From the NCBI GenBank assembly GCA_039096225.1, contig JBBPEB010000015.1, forward strand, positions 372,001 through 436,000: a stretch of 64,000 nucleotides of DNA, in the 5' to 3' direction. The position numbers and the translations under genes were made by a program. Each line of letters opens with the position of its first letter. The first letter of the stretch is position 1. This document shows, piece after piece, positions 63,564 to 64,000 of the stretch. The notes under the pieces are model-generated. The model saw only the letters and a list, made by a program, of their open reading frames with translations, made no database searches and was not told the DNA's origin. This DNA comes from Blastocystis sp. Blastoise (Eukaryota; Sar; Bigyra; Opalinata; Blastocystidae).

Positions 63564-64000
63564 ATGATGAAGATAAAAGGAACACATACACAGAAACCGA
63601 AAGAAATTGATATTTCAAAAGAAAAGTCTAAATGTTTATTATACCCACCTTCAAATGAGATATGCTACTATTGTCATTCATATCCAACTATTGTAGATCA
63701 AATGGAGTATCTGATTATCCAACTAATTCTTGTTTATTGATAATTATTTAGATGTAAGAACATGGATCCTTTTGTCTATGAAGCTCTTATTGAAAAGGGA
63801 TGGATAAGAAGTGGTAATATCTTCTATAAGTCAACTCCATGTCAACTTTGTCCAGAATTTTCAATTATTATCGATCCATTTTTATGGAGTCCTCGAAAAA
63901 GAGTTCATAAAGCTCTCAAACGTTTTTCAAAACCAATAAAACTAAGTCAAGAGTTGATTTCTTCTCTTCAAGAACCATCAATACCAAATTACTTAAAAGA
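63564..64000 (+). CDS. ATE1: arginyl-tRNA--protein transferase ATE1 (5' part, cut by window end)
   Basis: ATE1 moves Arg from tRNA to N-terminal Asp/Glu/Cys, marking proteins for the N-degron pathway. Exon 1 starts MMKIKGTHTQKPKE and carries CLLYPPSNEICYYCHSYPTI. A 50-base GT-AG intron (about 63707-63753) joins GA|A to give QMECKNMDPFVYEALIEKGW. Then IRSGNIFYKSTPCQLCPEF and PRKRVHKALKRFSKPIKL. The CxxC (CYYC), the CQLCP pair and the GWxRSGxxxYK block define the ATE1 N-terminal domain, whose cysteines have been reported to bind an Fe-S cluster. The catalytic C-terminal GNAT-like domain lies beyond the window. Confidence 0.88.

Overview
The window is nuclear DNA from a very AT-rich eukaryote with intron-dense genes. 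Evidence: spliceosomal introns in most genes, cytosolic ribosomal proteins eS12 and eL27, a class II tRNA-Leu without encoded CCA, and eukaryote-only machinery (MAD1, UTP23, importin-5-like karyopherin, Tctex-type dynein light chain, BCP1/BCCIP, EIF1AD, ATE1). The standard code fits, with TAA as the usual stop and TGA in at least two genes. Introns are mostly short, start GTATAT and end ATAG, and many are almost pure (TA)n, (AAT)n or short tandem arrays. I cannot place the organism. A unicellular heterotrophic protist with dynein, a mitochondrion-type compartment and a class I fumarase fits what is visible.

Layout. 1-4.7 kb: tail of a gene, a multi-membrane protein gene, then a 1,535-bp element with perfect 45-bp terminal inverted repeats and a TAA target duplication. 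5-7.3 kb (-): a Ser/Thr kinase with a signal peptide. 7.8-16.4 kb (+): eS12, a ubiquitin-specific protease with a huge low-complexity insert, the cytosolic Fe-S assembly factor NAR1/NARFL, and eL27. 16.6-25.7 kb: gankyrin-like ankyrin protein (-), BCP1, a DEAH helicase and a class I fumarase with a spliced-on presequence (+). 26-29.5 kb (-): MAD1. 30-31.9 kb (+): a disordered SP-rich protein. 32.2-37.2 kb (-): a giant modular type I membrane protein. 38.6-41.5 kb (-): a membrane protein and an SLC25A38-like carrier. 41.9-43.9 kb (+): TatD nuclease. 44.2-47.1 kb (-): DIM1-type rRNA dimethylase and UTP23. 47.4-53.7 kb (+): importin-5-like receptor. 54.3-60 kb (+): two tandem paralogous type II membrane proteins. 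60.2 kb to the end: tRNA-Leu (-), EIF1AD (+), DYNLT (-) and the 5' part of ATE1 (+).

Functional themes are ribosome production (eS12, eL27, UTP23, DIM1, BCP1, EIF1AD), protein turnover (USP, gankyrin, ATE1), mitosis and transport (MAD1, importin, DYNLT) and organelle/Fe-S metabolism (NAR1, fumarase, SLC25A38).

Most notable observations: (a) the last NAR1 intron fits a U12-type AT-AC intron and restores the family's C-terminal tryptophan; (b) the TIR element at 3,128-4,662; (c) tandem paralogs that differ by three introns yet share a nearly identical last-exon tract; (d) introns grown by microsatellites and by tandem duplication; (e) a Cys/His/Asp-rich insert in the importin; (f) recurring CCAAT boxes 100-180 bp upstream of many start codons.
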